Source: JACVRU01 sp040902725 (GTDB taxonomy: Bacteria > Actinomycetota > Thermoleophilia > Gaiellales > Gaiellaceae). Taken from it: DNA of 64,000 nucleotides. This document shows positions 16,251 through 23,891 of the stretch, in pieces. How positions within the stretch are numbered: the first letter of the stretch is position 1; every line of letters starts with the position of its first letter. The stretch lies in NCBI GenBank assembly GCA_040902725.1, contig JBBDWU010000047.1, positions 1-64,000 on the forward strand, in the 5' to 3' direction. The position numbers and the translations under genes are program-made. The notes beneath the pieces are model-generated. The model did not search any database. It saw only the letters and a program-made list of their open reading frames with translations, and was not told where the DNA came from.

Positions 16251-16675
16251 GGTTCGACATCCTCAACGGGGTGAATCTCGATCTGCTCGGGCGCCGCGAC
16301 GCCGAGCTCTACGGCGGTCTCTCGCTCGACGAGCTCGAGACGCGCATCTACAAGTGGGCGTCAGAACTCGGCTGCGGCGTGCGCTGCCGGCAGACGAATC
16401 ACGAGGGCGTGTACGTCGACTGGTGCCACGATGCGCTGGAAGCCGACGGCGTGATCGTCAATCCGGCCGCCTGGACTCACTACAGCTGGGCGATCCGGGA
16501 CGCGCTCGAGGTCCTCACCGCGCCGATCGTCGAGGTGCACCTCTCGAACGTCGACGAGCGCGAGGAGTGGCGGCGGTTCTCCGTGCTGGAGGGCCTGGTC
16601 GCCCACCGCATCGTCGGCCAGGGGCCCGACGGCTACCGGGAGGCGCTCGCCTTCCTCGCGAAGGCCGCCGGATGA
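16247..16675 (+). CDS. aroQ: Type II 3-dehydroquinate dehydratase
   Basis: A 142-residue dodecameric-type dehydratase making 3-dehydroshikimate. It shows ILNGVNLDLLGRRDAELYGG (with the catalytic tyrosine in ELYGG and arginine before it), the QTNHEGVYVDW active-site loop, VNPAAWTHYSWAIRDAL with the catalytic histidine, and EVHLSNVDEREEWRR. Position 4 of the usual LNGPNL motif is Val instead of Pro, a mild change. The GTG start overlaps the aroKB TGA; the stop overlaps pepQ as ATGA. Confidence 0.94.
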   Translation: MRFDILNGVNLDLLGRRDAELYGGLSLDELETRIYKWASELGCGVRCRQTNHEGVYVDWCHDALEADGVIVNPAAWTHYSWAIRDALEVLTAPIVEVHLSNVDEREEWRRFSVLEGLVAHRIVGQGPDGYREALAFLAKAAG

Positions 16676-17706
16676 GCCGGATCGACAGCCTGCGCGAGCA
16701 GCTCGACGAGCCGTTCCTCGTCACGAACCTCGTCAACGTCCGCTACCTCACCGAGTTCGAGAGCTCCAACGTCGCGCTGCTCGTCGAGCAGGATCGGGTG
16801 CGCCTGTTCACGGACTTCCGCTATGTCAGCGCCGCCCGGGACGTCCAAGGCGTCGAGGCCTTCGAGATCTCGCGCAACCTCCTGGCCGGGCTCGCGGGCG
16901 AGCTCTCCGGCACCGTCGGCTTCGAGAGCGCGTCGATCACCCATGCGGGCTACGAGACGCTGGCAGAGGGAGGTCTCGAGCTCGTGCCCCGGAAGGGCGT
17001 GGTCGAGGTGCTGCGCGCGGTGAAAGACGAGCGCGAGCTCGACCGGATCCGGAAGGCGGCGACGATCGCCGACCGCGTGTACGAGCGCCTCACGGAGGAG
17101 CGCTTCGTCGGGCGCACCGAGCGCGATCTGGTCTGGCGCGTCCACGAGCTGCTGCACGAGGAGGGTGCCGACACCGCGGGCTTCGACCCGATCGTCGCCG
17201 CCGGCCCGACCGGCGCGATTCCCCACGCGCATCCGGGCGACCGCGTCATCGGCAGCGGCGAGACGATCGTGGTCGACCTGGGCGCCCAGCTCGACGGCTA
17301 CACCTCCGACTGTACGCGCACCTTCGCGACGGGCGAGCTGCCCGAGCGACTGCGCGATGCCTACGAGGTTTGCCGGCAGGCGCAGGCGGCGGGCCTCGAA
17401 GCCGTCCGGCCGGGCGTCACGGGCCGCGACGCTGACGACGCGGCTCGCCGCGTGATCGAGGCGAGCCCGTTTGCCGGCGCATTCGGCCACGGGCTCGGCC
17501 ACGGCGTGGGGATGCAGGTCCACGAGGCGCCCACGCTTCGGCCCGAGTCGGAAGACGTTCTCGAGGCGGGCAACGTCGTCACCGTCGAGCCCGGCATCTA
17601 CCTCGAGGGCGAGGGCGGCATCCGCATCGAGGATCTCGTCATCGTCACCGGGGACGGCTGCGACATCCTCTCCCGCTTCACCAAGGATCTCGTCACCGTT
17701 AACTAG
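16672..17706 (+). CDS. pepQ: Xaa-Pro aminopeptidase / proline dipeptidase (M24B)
   Basis: A 344-residue pita-bread metallopeptidase. The N-terminal creatinase-like domain (1-120) is followed by the catalytic domain. Metal ligands are the aspartate in VVDLGAQLDGY, the next aspartate in SDCTRTFATG, the histidine in GHGLGHGVGMQVHEAP, and glutamates in VTVEPGIYLEGEGGIRIEDL. It removes N-terminal residues before proline or cleaves X-Pro dipeptides in the cytoplasm. It is located immediately before efp, whose product relieves ribosome stalling at polyproline; this pairing is common in bacteria. Confidence 0.93.
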   Translation: MSRIDSLREQLDEPFLVTNLVNVRYLTEFESSNVALLVEQDRVRLFTDFRYVSAARDVQGVEAFEISRNLLAGLAGELSGTVGFESASITHAGYETLAEGGLELVPRKGVVEVLRAVKDERELDRIRKAATIADRVYERLTEERFVGRTERDLVWRVHELLHEEGADTAGFDPIVAAGPTGAIPHAHPGDRVIGSGETIVVDLGAQLDGYTSDCTRTFATGELPERLRDAYEVCRQAQAAGLEAVRPGVTGRDADDAARRVIEASPFAGAFGHGLGHGVGMQVHEAPTLRPESEDVLEAGNVVTVEPGIYLEGEGGIRIEDLVIVTGDGCDILSRFTKDLVTVN

Positions 17707-17718
17707 ACTCGCCCGGCG

Positions 17719-18285
17719 ATGGCGGAGACGGTCACCACCAACCAGTTCAAGAACGGCATGCACGTCGAGCTGGACGGCGAGGTCTGGCGGATCGTCGAGT
17801 TCCAGCACGTGAAGCCGGGCAAGGGCGGCGCCTTCGTGCGGACGAAGCTGAAGAATCTCGCCTCCGGCGCAGTCGTCGAGCGCACGTTCCGCGCGGGGGA
17901 GAAGATGCCGCGCGTCCACACCGAGGTGAAGAGCGTCCAGTACCTCTACGACGCCGGCGACGAGGTCGTCTTCATGGACGAGGAGACGTTCGACCAGTTC
18001 AACCTGTCGCGCGCCTCCGTCGAGGACGCCCTCGACTTTCTCCAGCCCTCGAGCTCGGTGCAGATGCTGACCGTGGACGGCCGGCCCGGCGGCATTCAGC
18101 TGCCCGCCTCGGTCGAGCTCACGGTCGTCGAGACCGAGCCGGGCGTGCGCGGCGACACCGTGTCGAACGTGACGAAGCCGGCGACGCTCGAGACCGGCGC
18201 CGTCGTGCAGGTGCCGCTGTTCGTGAACGTGGGGGAACGCATCCGCGTCGATCCCCGCGAGCGCCGTTACATCGCCCGGGCATAA
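17719..18285 (+). CDS. efp: Elongation factor P
   Basis: A 188-residue three-domain EF-P that stimulates peptide bond formation at polyproline stretches. The tip loop reads HVKPGKGGAF with the lysine at 35. No epmA, earP or ymfI-like modification gene is visible nearby, as expected for actinobacteria that use unmodified lysine. Domains II/III contain VQYLYDAGDEVVFMDEETFDQ and the C-terminal GERIRVDPRERRYIARA. A TAGACT hexamer (17704-17709), whose first three bases are the pepQ stop codon, lies 9 nt upstream of the ATG. Confidence 0.97.
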   Translation: MAETVTTNQFKNGMHVELDGEVWRIVEFQHVKPGKGGAFVRTKLKNLASGAVVERTFRAGEKMPRVHTEVKSVQYLYDAGDEVVFMDEETFDQFNLSRASVEDALDFLQPSSSVQMLTVDGRPGGIQLPASVELTVVETEPGVRGDTVSNVTKPATLETGAVVQVPLFVNVGERIRVDPRERRYIARA

Positions 18286-18296
18286 GGTCCCGCGGG

Positions 18297-20084
18297 ATGC
18301 CCAAGCTTGTCGACACGACGATTCGGCTGCTCGGCCAGGAGCCGCTCGCGGGCCGGATTCCGACCGCGCAGCTCCTGCGCATCGCCGAGCTGCTCGACAC
18401 GGCCGGCTACGCCTACCTTGAGGTCTCGGGCGGCGGCGTCTTCGACACGGCTGTCCGGCGGGGCGTGGAGAGCCCCTGGGAGCGGATCCGAGCGCTCAAG
18501 GAGCGCACCACGACGCCCCTCGCGATGGCGCTGCGCGGGCGCTTCCTCGTCGGCTCGCGGCCCGTCGAGGCGGAGGTCGTCCGGCGGTTCGTCGCCTCGG
18601 CGGCCGAGAACGGCATCGACGTCTTCCGGCTCCACGACCCGCTCAACGACGTCGAGAACCTGCGGGATGCGGCCCAGTCGATCGTCTCCGCGGGCCGCGA
18701 GTTCGACGCCGGCCTCGTCTACAGCTCGGGCCGAACCGGCGAGGTGGAGACGCTGGTCGAGCAGGCCCGGAAGCTGCCCGAGCTCGGCGCGGAGCGGCTT
18801 CTCCTCCACGATCCGACCGGTTCGCTGCAACCCGCCCAGGCCGGCGAGCTCGTGCAGGCGCTGGGCGAGGCGAGCGGGCTCCCCATCGGCGTCTACCTCC
18901 AGGGCGCGGGCGGCAGCGCGCTGGCCTCCGCGCTCGAGGCGTCCCGCGCGGGTGCCGACCTGATCGCCTGTGCGCTGTATCCAGTGGCGCTGACGCTCTA
19001 CCGCGTGTCCGGCGAGTCCCTGGCCGAGGCGCTCGCCGGGCTCGGTCTCGACTCGTCCATCGACGTGAAGGTGCTCTGGCGGGCGTGCGACATCATCGAC
19101 GAGCACATCGGCGACGAGCCGGTGACCCCGTTGGCGCCGCGAATCGCTGTGCGCGCGGCCGAGTACGCCTTGCCGCCGGGGCTGGTGGCCGCGCTCGACG
19201 CCCATCTGCGGGCGCACGCAGCCGGTGACCGCTTCGACGAGGTGCTCGACGAGCTGGCGAGGATCCGGCTCGAGACGGGCTCGGCTCCGCTGGCGTCGCC
19301 GATCGGCCAGGTGCTCGCCTCGCAGGCGCTGCTGCATGTTCTCTCCGCGAGTCGCTGGACGACGGTCGTCGACGAGCTCCGCGACCTGCTCGCCGGGAGC
19401 TACGGGAAAACGCCCGGCCCTGTCGACCCGGCCGTGGAGCGGGCGGTCAGGCTGCTCTCGGGCGGCGTCCCCGCATTCGAGCCGGTTGCCCTCGACACGC
19501 TGCGCGAGAGCGCCGAGGGCCTCGCGGCGAGCGAAGAGGAGCTGTTGCTGCTGGCCCTGTTCGGGTCGGAGGCCGAGCCGCTCCTCGAGACGATCCGGAC
19601 CCGGGGGCAGCGCGACGAGGGCCGAGGGCTCGCGGGGCTGGAGCAGAGCCGCGCGGAGCGGGTCCGCGAGCTCGTGCGAATCGTCCAGGAGTCCGGGGTG
19701 GGCGAGGTGACGATCGAGGACGACGACTTCCGCGTCACGGTCCGGCGGACCGAGGAGAGCGAGGCGGGAATGGCCGCGACCCCGGGCCAGCCCGGCGCGC
19801 CGGCGGGGGAGCCGCGCTCGAACGGGCTCATCCGCGTGGAGTCGCCGATGGTTGGGACGTTCTTCCGGGCCCCGCAGCCCGGGGCGCCGGTCTTCGTGGA
19901 CGTCGACGACGTCGTCGCGCCCGGTCAGACGCTCTGCCTGATCGAGGCCATGAAGCTCTTCAACGAGCTGAAGGCGGAGGTGGAGGGCGTCGTCCGGATG
20001 ATCCACGTCGAGAACGGGCAGCCCGTCGAGTTCGGTCAGCTGCTCTTCGAGCTCGAGCCGCTCGCCGCCCTGCCCGCGATCTGA
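18297..20084 (+). CDS. Inactive-looking OAD/PYC-type carboxyltransferase fused to AccB-type BCCP
   Basis: A 595-residue protein. Residues 1-~440 follow the full carboxyltransferase domain of oxaloacetate decarboxylase alpha / pyruvate carboxylase (LEVSGGGVFDTAVRRG, SPWERIRALKER, NGIDVFRLHDPLND, LASPIGQVLASQALLHVL). Residues ~460-495 match the AccB N-terminal helix/strand (VRELVRIVQESGVGEVTIEDDDF). Residues ~515-595 are the biotinyl domain with EAMKL and biotin-lysine 553. The catalytic metal site is missing: the usual RDxHQS reads RLLGQEP (residues 10-16), KDM/T-G reads HDPTG (171-175), and the H-x-H pair reads YLQ (200-202). It probably serves as BCCP for acetyl-CoA carboxylase with AccC, with the dead domain structural or regulatory. 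A TAAGGT hexamer overlapping the efp stop lies 8 nt upstream. Confidence 0.88.
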   Translation: MPKLVDTTIRLLGQEPLAGRIPTAQLLRIAELLDTAGYAYLEVSGGGVFDTAVRRGVESPWERIRALKERTTTPLAMALRGRFLVGSRPVEAEVVRRFVASAAENGIDVFRLHDPLNDVENLRDAAQSIVSAGREFDAGLVYSSGRTGEVETLVEQARKLPELGAERLLLHDPTGSLQPAQAGELVQALGEASGLPIGVYLQGAGGSALASALEASRAGADLIACALYPVALTLYRVSGESLAEALAGLGLDSSIDVKVLWRACDIIDEHIGDEPVTPLAPRIAVRAAEYALPPGLVAALDAHLRAHAAGDRFDEVLDELARIRLETGSAPLASPIGQVLASQALLHVLSASRWTTVVDELRDLLAGSYGKTPGPVDPAVERAVRLLSGGVPAFEPVALDTLRESAEGLAASEEELLLLALFGSEAEPLLETIRTRGQRDEGRGLAGLEQSRAERVRELVRIVQESGVGEVTIEDDDFRVTVRRTEESEAGMAATPGQPGAPAGEPRSNGLIRVESPMVGTFFRAPQPGAPVFVDVDDVVAPGQTLCLIEAMKLFNELKAEVEGVVRMIHVENGQPVEFGQLLFELEPLAALPAI

Positions 20085-21424
20085 TGTTCGAGCGGGTCCT
20101 GGTCGCGAACCGTGGCGAGATCGCGGTGCGCGTCATCCGCGCCCTGCACGAGCTGGGTATCGAAGCGGTCGCGGTCCACTCGACCGCCGACGACGGCGCG
20201 CTCCACACCCGGCTGGCCGATCGCTCCGTTCGCCTCGGGCCCCCGCCGGCCGCGCAGAGCTATCTCAACCTGGCGGCCGTGATCTCCGCCGCCGCCACAA
20301 CCGGCTGCGACGCCGTCCACCCGGGGTACGGGTTCCTGGCCGAGAACCCGGCCTTCGTGGACGCCTGCGCCGAGAACGACCTCGTCTTCATCGGGCCGGA
20401 CTCCGCGCTGATGGCGAAGATGGGCGACAAGGCGCAGGCGAAGCAGGAGCTGAAGGCCGCGGGCGTCCCGCTCGTGCCCGGGACGGAGGGCGCTGCGACG
20501 CTGGCGGAGGCGCGAGACGCCGGGACGGAGCTCGGCTACCCCGTGCTCCTGAAGGCGGTCGCCGGCGGCGGGGGCAAGGGGATGCGGCTCGTCGCCGACC
20601 CGGCCGAGCTCGAGGGCGCGTACTCGACTGCCGCGGCCGAGGCAGAGGCCGCCTTCGGCGACGGCGCGCTGTACGTCGAGAAGGTGATCGCCCCGGCTCG
20701 CCACGTCGAGATCCAGGTGCTGTGCGACACGCAGGGACGAGTGCTCACCCTCGGCGAGCGCGAGTGCTCGATCCAGCGGCGTCACCAGAAGCTGATCGAG
20801 GAGTCGCCGTCGCCCGCACTGACCACCGAGCTGCGCGAGGAGATGGAAGCCGCCGCAGAGCGCGCCTGCCGGCAGATCGGCTATCTCAACGCCGGCACCT
20901 TCGAGTTCCTGGTCGGGCCTGACGGCTCGTTCGCCTTCATCGAGCTGAACGCCCGCCTCCAGGTCGAGCATCCAGTCTCGGAGCTCGTGACCGGTATCGA
21001 CATCGTCCGCGAGCAGATCCGGATCGCCGCCGGCGAGCAGCTCGCGCTGACCGGCCGCGCCCCTCGGAGCGGGCATGCGATCGAGATCCGCATCAACGCG
21101 GAGGATCCCGAGCGCGACTTCGCTCCCTCGCCCGGGACGATCACGCGCTTCCGCCCGCCGCTCGGCCCGTTCGACCGCGTCGACACCTATGTCGAGGAGG
21201 GCACGGTCGTCTCGCCCTACTACGACTCGCTCGTGGCGAAGCTGATCGTCTGGGACACGACCCGGCCGGCCGCGATCGAGCGCGCTCTCCGCGCCCTCCG
21301 CGAGTTCGAGGTCGAGGGGATCACCACGACGCGCGAGTTCGCGGCCGAGGTGCTCGCGAGCGGCCCGTTCCGCAGCGGCGAGTACTCGACCTCCTTCCTC
21401 GCCGAAGCCGCCGCGGTCGCATGA
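20084..21424 (+). CDS. accC: Biotin carboxylase
   Basis: A 446-residue ATP-grasp enzyme that carboxylates the biotin on the fused BCCP encoded just upstream (stop and start overlap by one base). The features are VLVANRGEIAVRVIRA, HPGYGFLAEN, the glycine-rich ATP loop KAVAGGGGKGMR, GERECSIQRRHQKLIEE and the catalytic FIELNARLQVEHPVSE. The last differs from the usual MNTRIQVEH by Thr to Ala and Ile to Leu, while the catalytic Arg, Glu and His are kept. No accA/accD genes are in the window, so the acyl-CoA carboxyltransferase must be elsewhere. Confidence 0.95.
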   Translation: MFERVLVANRGEIAVRVIRALHELGIEAVAVHSTADDGALHTRLADRSVRLGPPPAAQSYLNLAAVISAAATTGCDAVHPGYGFLAENPAFVDACAENDLVFIGPDSALMAKMGDKAQAKQELKAAGVPLVPGTEGAATLAEARDAGTELGYPVLLKAVAGGGGKGMRLVADPAELEGAYSTAAAEAEAAFGDGALYVEKVIAPARHVEIQVLCDTQGRVLTLGERECSIQRRHQKLIEESPSPALTTELREEMEAAAERACRQIGYLNAGTFEFLVGPDGSFAFIELNARLQVEHPVSELVTGIDIVREQIRIAAGEQLALTGRAPRSGHAIEIRINAEDPERDFAPSPGTITRFRPPLGPFDRVDTYVEEGTVVSPYYDSLVAKLIVWDTTRPAAIERALRALREFEVEGITTTREFAAEVLASGPFRSGEYSTSFLAEAAAVA

Positions 21425-21687
21425 CCGGGGAGGGCACGGTCACGATCTCGCCCGACGTCGTCGTGCGCGTCGTCCAGCGGTCCGCGGAGCAAGTGGACGG
21501 CGTGAAGGTGCAGCGGCGAGGGGTCGAGGTCGACCCTGGCCGCGTGAGCATCGAGCTGGCTGTGCGCTATGGGCTCGTGCTGCCGGAGGTCGCGCACGAC
21601 GTTCAACAGCGTGTCGTCGAGTCGCTGCGCGCCATGTGCGGCCTGGACGTGGAAGTGGACGTCACGGTGGAGGAGCTAAACCGATGA
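21421..21687 (+). CDS. Asp23/Gls24 family protein
   Basis: An 88-residue protein with the Asp23 (DUF322) pattern: GTVTISPDVVVRVVQRSAEQVDGVKVQ, VSIELAVRYGLVLPEVAHDVQQRVVESLRAMCGLDVEVDVTVEEL. The family is small, often membrane-associated through partners, and linked to envelope stress. The order accC-asp23-nusB is conserved in Gram-positive bacteria. It overlaps both neighbours by 4 bases (ATGA). Confidence 0.88.
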   Translation: MTGEGTVTISPDVVVRVVQRSAEQVDGVKVQRRGVEVDPGRVSIELAVRYGLVLPEVAHDVQQRVVESLRAMCGLDVEVDVTVEELNR

Positions 21688-22058
21688 GCGGGAGGCGCGC
21701 CGCCCGCCGAACCGCGCTCTTCCTCCTCTTCCAGTGGGATCTCACCGGGCAGCCGCTGGGATCGCTCTACGAGGGCGAGATCGACGACTATGCGCGCGAG
21801 CTGGCGGAGGGCGTGTCCGCGCGGGCGGAAGAGCTCGACGAACGCCTGTCGGCGGCGGCCGACGACTGGCCGGCGGAGCGCCTCGGCACCGTCGAGCGCA
21901 ACGTGCTTAGGATCGCGCTGCACGAGCTGGACGCCGGGCTTCCCGCCGAGGTCGCGATCGACGAGGCGGTCCGGCTGGCCAAGCGCTACGCGACCGAGGA
22001 GGCGGGCAAACTGGTGAACGGGATCCTGGGCCGGATCGTCAGGGAGCGGGCCGCGTGA
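21684..22058 (+). CDS. nusB: Transcription antitermination factor NusB
   Basis: A 124-residue all-helical protein that binds boxA RNA with NusE (S10) in rRNA antitermination. It shows RRAARRTALFLLFQWDLTG (RNA-binding Arg-rich helix), the middle VERNVLRIALHELDAGLPAEVAIDEAVRLAKRYATEEAGKLVNGILGRI signature, and normal length. The start at 21684 overlaps the asp23 stop. Confidence 0.95.
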   Translation: MSGRRAARRTALFLLFQWDLTGQPLGSLYEGEIDDYARELAEGVSARAEELDERLSAAADDWPAERLGTVERNVLRIALHELDAGLPAEVAIDEAVRLAKRYATEEAGKLVNGILGRIVRERAA

Positions 22059-22261
22059 AGGCCGAGGAGGCGCTAGAGCGCGCCGAGGAGCTGCTGGCGC
22101 GGCTCGAGACGACGCGCGCCGAGCTGGAGCGGCTTGCCACCGACGAGGGGGCGGATGCCGCGGGCGCGGTCGAGGTGCTCCAGGAGCTCGCCGAGCTCGC
22201 CAAGCAGGTGGAACAGGAGCTCGCCACGGCCCGCCGCGAGGCAGAGCGTGAGAAGTCCTGA
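22055..22261 (+). CDS. Small coiled-coil protein in XseB position
   Basis: A 68-residue, highly charged helical protein (EALERAEELLARLETTRAELERLA, QELAELAKQVEQELATARREAEREK). Size, helical pattern and position before ispA resemble exonuclease VII small subunit XseB, but the XseB consensus is weak and no xseA is adjacent. It overlaps nusB by 4 and ispA by 14 bases. An alternative is a generic short coiled coil of unknown role. Confidence 0.5.
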   Translation: MKAEEALERAEELLARLETTRAELERLATDEGADAAGAVEVLQELAELAKQVEQELATARREAEREKS

Positions 22262-23015
22262 CGAGCTGCGGGAGCTCGCCGAGCAGTACCTCTCGACGCT
22301 GCCGCTGACGGCCGACCTCCACGGCCAGGAGGAGTCCGTCCGCTACGCGCTCGAGGGGGGCAAGCGGGTGCGCGCAGTGATCTGCCTGGCGGTCGCGGAA
22401 GCGGCCGGCGCGGACGCGGAGGAGGCGCTCCCGGCGGCGGCGGCGGTGGAGCTCGTGCACGCGTTCTCGCTGGTCCACGACGACCTGCCCGCGCTCGACG
22501 GCGACGAGCTGCGCCGCGGCCGGCCGAGCGTGTGGGCGCAGTTCGGCGAGGACGTTGCCGTGCTCGCGGGCGACGCGCTGCTGGCAGAGGCGTTCAGGCT
22601 CGCGCTGTCCTATCCGGCCCCGCAAGTGGGCCGGGAGCTCGTGGAGGCGACGCTCGGCATGATCGGCGGGCAATACCTCGATCTCAAGGGCGGCTACGGC
22701 GACGGCGAGCAGCTGAACCGGCTCAAGACCGGCCGGCTGTTCGACGCGGCCGTGGCGATGCCGCTCTGGGTCGCCGGCGTGGCGGAGGAGGACCAGGCGC
22801 CGTGGCGGGCCTTCGGCGCCGAGCTCGGCCAGCTCTTCCAGGTCGTCGACGACATCCTCGACTCGGACGGCTACGTCGTCACGCACGGGGCGGAGGGCGC
22901 CCGCCGCATAGCCGACGAGGCCGCCGCACGCGCGCGGGGGCGGCTGGAGGCCCTCACCGCCGACACCGCGATGCTCGAGGAGATCGTGGACGGCTTGGCG
23001 GCGCGGACCTCCTAG
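22248..23015 (+). CDS. ispA: Polyprenyl (farnesyl/geranylgeranyl) diphosphate synthase
   Basis: A 255-residue trans-isoprenyl diphosphate synthase. The first Asp-rich motif is LVHDDLPALDGDELRRGRPSVW and the second is QLFQVVDDILDSDGY, with GGKRVRAV and GGQYLDL in between. The two residues between the Asp pairs of the first motif (DDLPALD) are typical of bacterial FPP synthases. It is about 35 residues shorter than usual, with a compressed C-terminus. The GTG start at 22248 is inside the preceding small gene. In many bacteria dxs and tlyA come next; here dxs is absent and an accessory island follows. Confidence 0.9.
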   Translation: MRSPDELRELAEQYLSTLPLTADLHGQEESVRYALEGGKRVRAVICLAVAEAAGADAEEALPAAAAVELVHAFSLVHDDLPALDGDELRRGRPSVWAQFGEDVAVLAGDALLAEAFRLALSYPAPQVGRELVEATLGMIGGQYLDLKGGYGDGEQLNRLKTGRLFDAAVAMPLWVAGVAEEDQAPWRAFGAELGQLFQVVDDILDSDGYVVTHGAEGARRIADEAAARARGRLEALTADTAMLEEIVDGLAARTS

Positions 23016-23039
23016 ATGGCGGCAAAGGAAGAAACTCCT

Positions 23040-23426
23040 ATGGCTCGCAAAGGCGACACGATCGTTGACCGCTTACGGAAGCTTGGAGTACGCGGGGTAC
23101 TCGTGCAGATGGCCAAACGCGGGCAGATCATCGAGCTCCGATGTGAAATGCCGAACTGCTACTGCCATAAAGGGAGAGCCCACTTCGACCCTAAGTCGCA
23201 CCCTCCCGGCTCGTGGGAACCGTCGGCCGACCACTACCCGTGGCTCAAGTCCGATGGCGGACACCTCGACCCTTGGAACGTCCGGCTCTCGCACGTGCTT
23301 TGCAACCGAGAGGACTATGCCTGGCGCATGCGGATTAGAAGGATGCTCGAGAAGGGGATGTCGTTGGACGAGATCGCCGAGGACCTGAACCGCAAGGGCG
23401 TACGGGCCCCGCATGGGCCTTTCTAA
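23040..23426 (+). CDS. HNH-like zinc protein with recombinase-type tail
   Basis: A 128-residue protein with visibly lower G+C than ispA. The central part reads ADHYPWLKSDGGHLDPWNVR then LSHVLCNRED. That is the D-H...G-G...N...H...C-N order of HNH nucleases. An upstream CEMPNCYCH cluster offers zinc ligands. The C-terminal MSLDEIAEDLNRKGVRAPHG resembles the helix-turn-helix near the end of resolvases and large serine recombinases. The ATG at 23040 is preferred over one at 23016 because AAAGGAAG sits 8 nt before it. It may be a small homing-type or mobile nuclease at the edge of the island; the function is unproven. Confidence 0.6.
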   Translation: MARKGDTIVDRLRKLGVRGVLVQMAKRGQIIELRCEMPNCYCHKGRAHFDPKSHPPGSWEPSADHYPWLKSDGGHLDPWNVRLSHVLCNREDYAWRMRIRRMLEKGMSLDEIAEDLNRKGVRAPHGPF

Positions 23427-23891
23427 GCTTCGCGACCAGGCGGATTTGGCTTGAAACCGTGGGTCAGCCGAGCCATGGGTGCCGTCGAAGCGCATGTGGT
23501 GCATACCTCGGTGATACCACGGCGTGTTGTCATCTCAGGCGACGAAGGCAGGTCGCACCGCAGACTCACGTCGCAACCACTTGATCTGCGCAGGGACGAC
23601 GCCAACGCCGGCCTCGGACCGAACCTCAGGCGAGAGCACGCTCGCCGACCTGAAGGCGAGTCTCAGACCAGGCCGGCGCTTGCGGCGGCCTTGCAGTTGC
23701 AAGGATCGTCCGCGCCTCGCCGGCACGTAGATCGCTCACCGAGTTTCGTTGGTAGTTCAAGGGAAGAAGCGACCGCTGCGCGGCCGGTTGCGCGTGTCGC
23801 GGTTCTCACCTGCGCGGCAGATTCTCTCCTTCGAGGAGTTGTTCGACTTCGACGGAGCGCCCACTGTTCGGTGAGCCTGGCTGGGCGGACC
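23427..23891. other. 465-bp gap without convincing gene
   Basis: Between the HNH-like gene and terC I see no supportable coding region. It holds the left copy of a direct repeat (23499-23522) and has lower and more uneven G+C than the surroundings, consistent with decayed mobile DNA. Confidence 0.5.
23499..23522 (+). repeat. Left 24-bp direct repeat, possible attL
   Basis: The sequence starts GTGCATACC and ends GATACCACGG; 22 of 24 bases match the copy at 30984-31007 in the same orientation. Together they bracket the terC-usp-ATPase-integrase-Doc block. Confidence 0.5.
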
